A stretch of 23,163 nucleotides of DNA, from positions 1-23,163 of the forward strand of contig CAIXHI010000313.1 in the NCBI GenBank assembly GCA_903919215.1, written 5' to 3'. The notes beneath the pieces are model-generated. The model did no database searches and had not been told where the DNA came from. It saw only the letters and a program-made list of their open reading frames with translations. The stretch is from an uncultured Acidimicrobiaceae bacterium. Lineage in GTDB: Bacteria > Actinomycetota > Acidimicrobiia > Acidimicrobiales > Ilumatobacteraceae. Of the stretch, positions 21,279-23,163 are shown piece after piece. The stretch's first letter is position 1. The number at the start of each line of letters is the position of its first letter. Both the position numbers and the translations under genes were made by a program.

Positions 21279-22696
21279 TGCACGACTTCCTGGAGGAACG
21301 CGAGGCTCGCAGAGTTGAACGTGTCGGGGTCCTCGAAGTGTGGCCAATGGCGCACCTCGGGCATCTCGAACAAACGGGCGTTGGGCATCAACCCGGCGAC
21401 GCGCCGCGACGTGTTCTCGTATTCGTTGTGGTCCTTGCCGGAGGCGACCACGAATGCGGGTGCTGTGATCTTGCTCCACTCTTGCTCGCTGAGCAGGTTC
21501 CGGTCGCGGACGTCGGGGTCCTGCAGGATCAGGATGTGGTCAATGGCACGCTTCATCTCCGGCAGGCCATAGACCGCCTGACGGAGCGCGACGAGATCGT
21601 CGATTCGGTTGGCCGGGTCGGCGATGAGGTGTTCGAACATCGCGCTGATCGAGGCCCAGCTGGGGTCATTGACTGCCTTCGTGCGCTCGGCGCGTATGCG
21701 GTCCATGTTCGTGCGAGTGGCGATCAGACCGGCGGTGGCCAGGAAGATGAGCGCCTCCACCTGCTCGGGATGATCGTGGGCTAATCGGGCGGCCACCCAT
21801 GAGCCCAACGACACGCCGATGAACGATGCCCGTACCACGCCAAGTTCCCGCATGACTGCGCGCACGTGGTCGATGTAGACGGCGATCTCGTAGTCGGTGT
21901 CGGGCTTGTCGCTGAAGCCGTTGCCGATCATGTCGATGGCGATGCAGCGGTACTGCCGTGCATACGGTCCGAGGTTGGCGGCAAAAGTCTCCCAGTGACC
22001 CCCGGTGCCATGCAGCATCATCACTACGGGCGCGTCTGCGGGGCCAGCCTCGGCGTAACGGGTGCGCACACCGTCTATCTCGAGAAACCCTTGTGTAAAG
22101 GCGACCTCGCGCAGGTGCGTCCAGATACTGCGGTACGGGCGATCGCCGGGCAGTGCCAACCCCATCCGCTCGGCCACACCGGCACGCCATTGTTCGACCG
22201 GCTCCCACTCGGCCTCGGCGGCGATCACGCGCTGCGTCTCGGTGAGGATCTGCTCGTCCGTCCGGGACAGGTCGAGCGCCACCCGCCATGGTTGGCGCGT
22301 GTGGAACGGTGTCGTGCAGTACATCTCGATCTTGTTGCCTTCGGGGTCGGCGAAGTAGATACCCCAGCTGTTCCCGTGGTTGCGCGCTTCGAGGCCGGGC
22401 GCATGTACCGCGTCCGCCCGCGCATGGAAGGCGCGCAGTTCGGGCAGGCCTGGCACGCGGAAGGAGATCTGGCCCAACAGCCGTGTGTCGTACGGCGCGT
22501 TGCGGCCGGTGATCATCACCAACTGGTGATGTTCAAACGGGTCACGTGAGAGGAACGTGAGGTGGCGTCCGAGGTGTTCTCCCTCATCGACAACGGTCAT
22601 ACCGATGACATCGGTGTAGAACCGCTTCATCGCGTCCATGTCATTGACCAGCACGCCGACGTGCGTGAGCTGGGCATCGGGGGCCGGTGTACTCAT
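21275..22696 (-). CDS. Fusion of VOC (extradiol-dioxygenase-like) domain and alpha/beta hydrolase
   Basis: 473 residues from ATG 22696. Residues 8-130 form a VOC domain: THVGVLVNDMDAMKRFYTDV with His12, RDPFEHHQLVM with His56/57, GQISFRVPGL with Gln77, and WGIYFADPEGNKIEMY with Glu124. A tail typical of some VOC proteins (PWRVALDLSRTDEQI) follows. From about 195 there is a complete alpha/beta hydrolase: oxyanion loop LHGTGG (228-233), nucleophile Ser296 in GVSLGS, Asp422 in ASGKDHN and His450 in VRHWPHF, spaced like MhpC-type C-C bond hydrolases. The reading frame is continuous with no stop between domains. It could cleave a catechol ring and then hydrolyse the product, but Gln77 replaces the second metal-binding His of extradiol dioxygenases, so the VOC chemistry is unproven. 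It overlaps both neighbours by 4 nt. Confidence 0.88.
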   Translation of the reverse strand: MSTPAPDAQLTHVGVLVNDMDAMKRFYTDVIGMTVVDEGEHLGRHLTFLSRDPFEHHQLVMITGRNAPYDTRLLGQISFRVPGLPELRAFHARADAVHAPGLEARNHGNSWGIYFADPEGNKIEMYCTTPFHTRQPWRVALDLSRTDEQILTETQRVIAAEAEWEPVEQWRAGVAERMGLALPGDRPYRSIWTHLREVAFTQGFLEIDGVRTRYAEAGPADAPVVMMLHGTGGHWETFAANLGPYARQYRCIAIDMIGNGFSDKPDTDYEIAVYIDHVRAVMRELGVVRASFIGVSLGSWVAARLAHDHPEQVEALIFLATAGLIATRTNMDRIRAERTKAVNDPSWASISAMFEHLIADPANRIDDLVALRQAVYGLPEMKRAIDHILILQDPDVRDRNLLSEQEWSKITAPAFVVASGKDHNEYENTSRRVAGLMPNARLFEMPEVRHWPHFEDPDTFNSASLAFLQEVVQ

Positions 22697-23163
22697 GATC
22701 GCCTCTCGTCGAGTTGTTGTTGCAGTTGTCGAGGCAGCCGGTAGGCGCCTTCGCCGGCCACGAACTTCCGCCGCGGTTGTCGACCCGCCGTGAGCAAGCC
22801 GACCGTGTCGTAGTCGTCGGACGCGGCGAAGTGTCGCGCGACCATGTCGGCCCCGCTGCTCTGACCCCACATGTTGATATTGCCCAACCAGGCCTGTGTG
22901 CCGTAGGCGGGCCAACGCATGAACTGCTGCCACGCTTCGTCGCTGCCGGCGACGCCCTGAGCTCCGGTCGCGAGTAGGTGCTGGCGATAGTGCTCGACCA
23001 GATCGCGGTCGTTGGCGCGCCGCTCGTCCACGGTGAGTGAACTGATGATGAAGTAGCTGACATCGCGGAACGGTGTGCCGCGACGCACGAGTTGCCAGTC
23101 GACCCAGATCCGCTGACCATCGGCACGAAGGAAGCTGTTGCCCTGATGCGCATCACCGTGCAC
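22693..23163 (-). CDS. APH/EcKinase-like phosphotransferase, C-terminal part
   Basis: About 156 residues are visible; the gene enters from the right edge and ends at TGA 22695-22693. The catalytic loop HGDAHQGN and the metal-binding DWQ in IWVDWQLVRRGTPFRDVSYF are those of the aminoglycoside/choline/ecdysteroid kinase superfamily. The N-terminal lobe is outside the window. The GTG at the edge codes an internal Val of the VHGD motif and is not a start. The stop overlaps the start of the VOC-hydrolase gene in ATGA, so it is the first visible gene of the catabolic operon. It may phosphorylate a substrate or intermediate of that pathway rather than an antibiotic; this is inferred only from position. 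Confidence 0.85.
   Translation of the reverse strand: MHGDAHQGNSFLRADGQRIWVDWQLVRRGTPFRDVSYFIISSLTVDERRANDRDLVEHYRQHLLATGAQGVAGSDEAWQQFMRWPAYGTQAWLGNINMWGQSSGADMVARHFAASDDYDTVGLLTAGRQPRRKFVAGEGAYRLPRQLQQQLDERRS

Noticed and set aside
21279..21479. N-terminal extension of the monooxygenase
   Set aside because: This part lies inside the hydrolase gene, is Arg-rich and would put 67 residues before the FAD-binding motif, which normally starts within about 10 residues of the N-terminus.
22697..22933. N-terminal extension of the VOC-hydrolase fusion
   Set aside because: It overlaps the kinase coding region in another frame and is low-complexity Arg/Thr sequence; ATG 22696 gives the expected VOC start.
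1..23163. CRISPR array, intact insertion sequence, replication origin or prophage
   Set aside because: No regularly spaced repeats, transposase, integrase, DnaA-box cluster or phage structural gene was seen on reading both strands by eye.

Overview
The window is a piece of a high-GC actinobacterial chromosome. The gene order, the Thr/Pro-rich tails after the lipoprotein cysteines and the many start codons without a ribosome binding site suggest an Acidimicrobiia-like lineage; the lineage is an inference. About 15 complete protein genes, one tRNA and two genes cut by the window edges can be supported.

Left part (1-10.8 kb, plus strand, core genes): the 3' end of a probable SAM-dependent methyltransferase, then rapZ, gap, pgk and tpiA (three consecutive glycolytic steps). 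A complete five-gene oligopeptide/dipeptide ABC importer follows (lipoprotein binding protein, two permeases, two ATPases), then secG and tRNA-Leu(GAG) with a hairpin terminator. In many Actinobacteria the order is uvrC-rapZ-yvcK-whiA ... gap-pgk-tpiA ... secG. Here yvcK and whiA are not between rapZ and gap, and the importer sits between tpiA and secG. A perfect 16-bp hairpin separates the binding-protein gene from the first permease.

Middle (10.8-17.3 kb, accessory genes): about 550 bp without a convincing gene, a two-gene unit (a 4-oxalocrotonate tautomerase-family protein and an arylmalonate decarboxylase/maleate isomerase-like protein, both with altered active sites), a CapA-like lipoprotein, a large OafA-type surface acyltransferase with an SGNH domain on the minus strand, and a membrane-bound GGDEF diguanylate cyclase transcribed divergently from it.

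Right part (17.3-23.2 kb, minus strand): a catabolic cluster. In transcription order it holds an APH-like kinase (cut by the edge), a fusion of a VOC/extradiol-dioxygenase-like domain with an alpha/beta hydrolase, an MhpA-like flavoprotein hydroxylase, an HpaH-like hydratase, an HpaI-like aldolase and a crotonase-family protein. The first five are joined by four successive 4-nt stop/start overlaps (ATGA, GTGA, TTGA, ATGA). Together they could hydroxylate a ring, cleave it, hydrolyse the cleavage product and split the 2-hydroxydienoate into pyruvate plus an aldehyde. The fusion and the mixed mhp/hpa parentage make this the most interesting locus here.

A recurring regulatory pattern is TANNNT followed 6-8 nt later by ATG or GTG with no clear ribosome binding site (rapZ, secG, capA-like, oafA-like, GGDEF and crotonase genes), which looks like leaderless transcription. 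No CRISPR array, intact insertion sequence or att repeat was seen.
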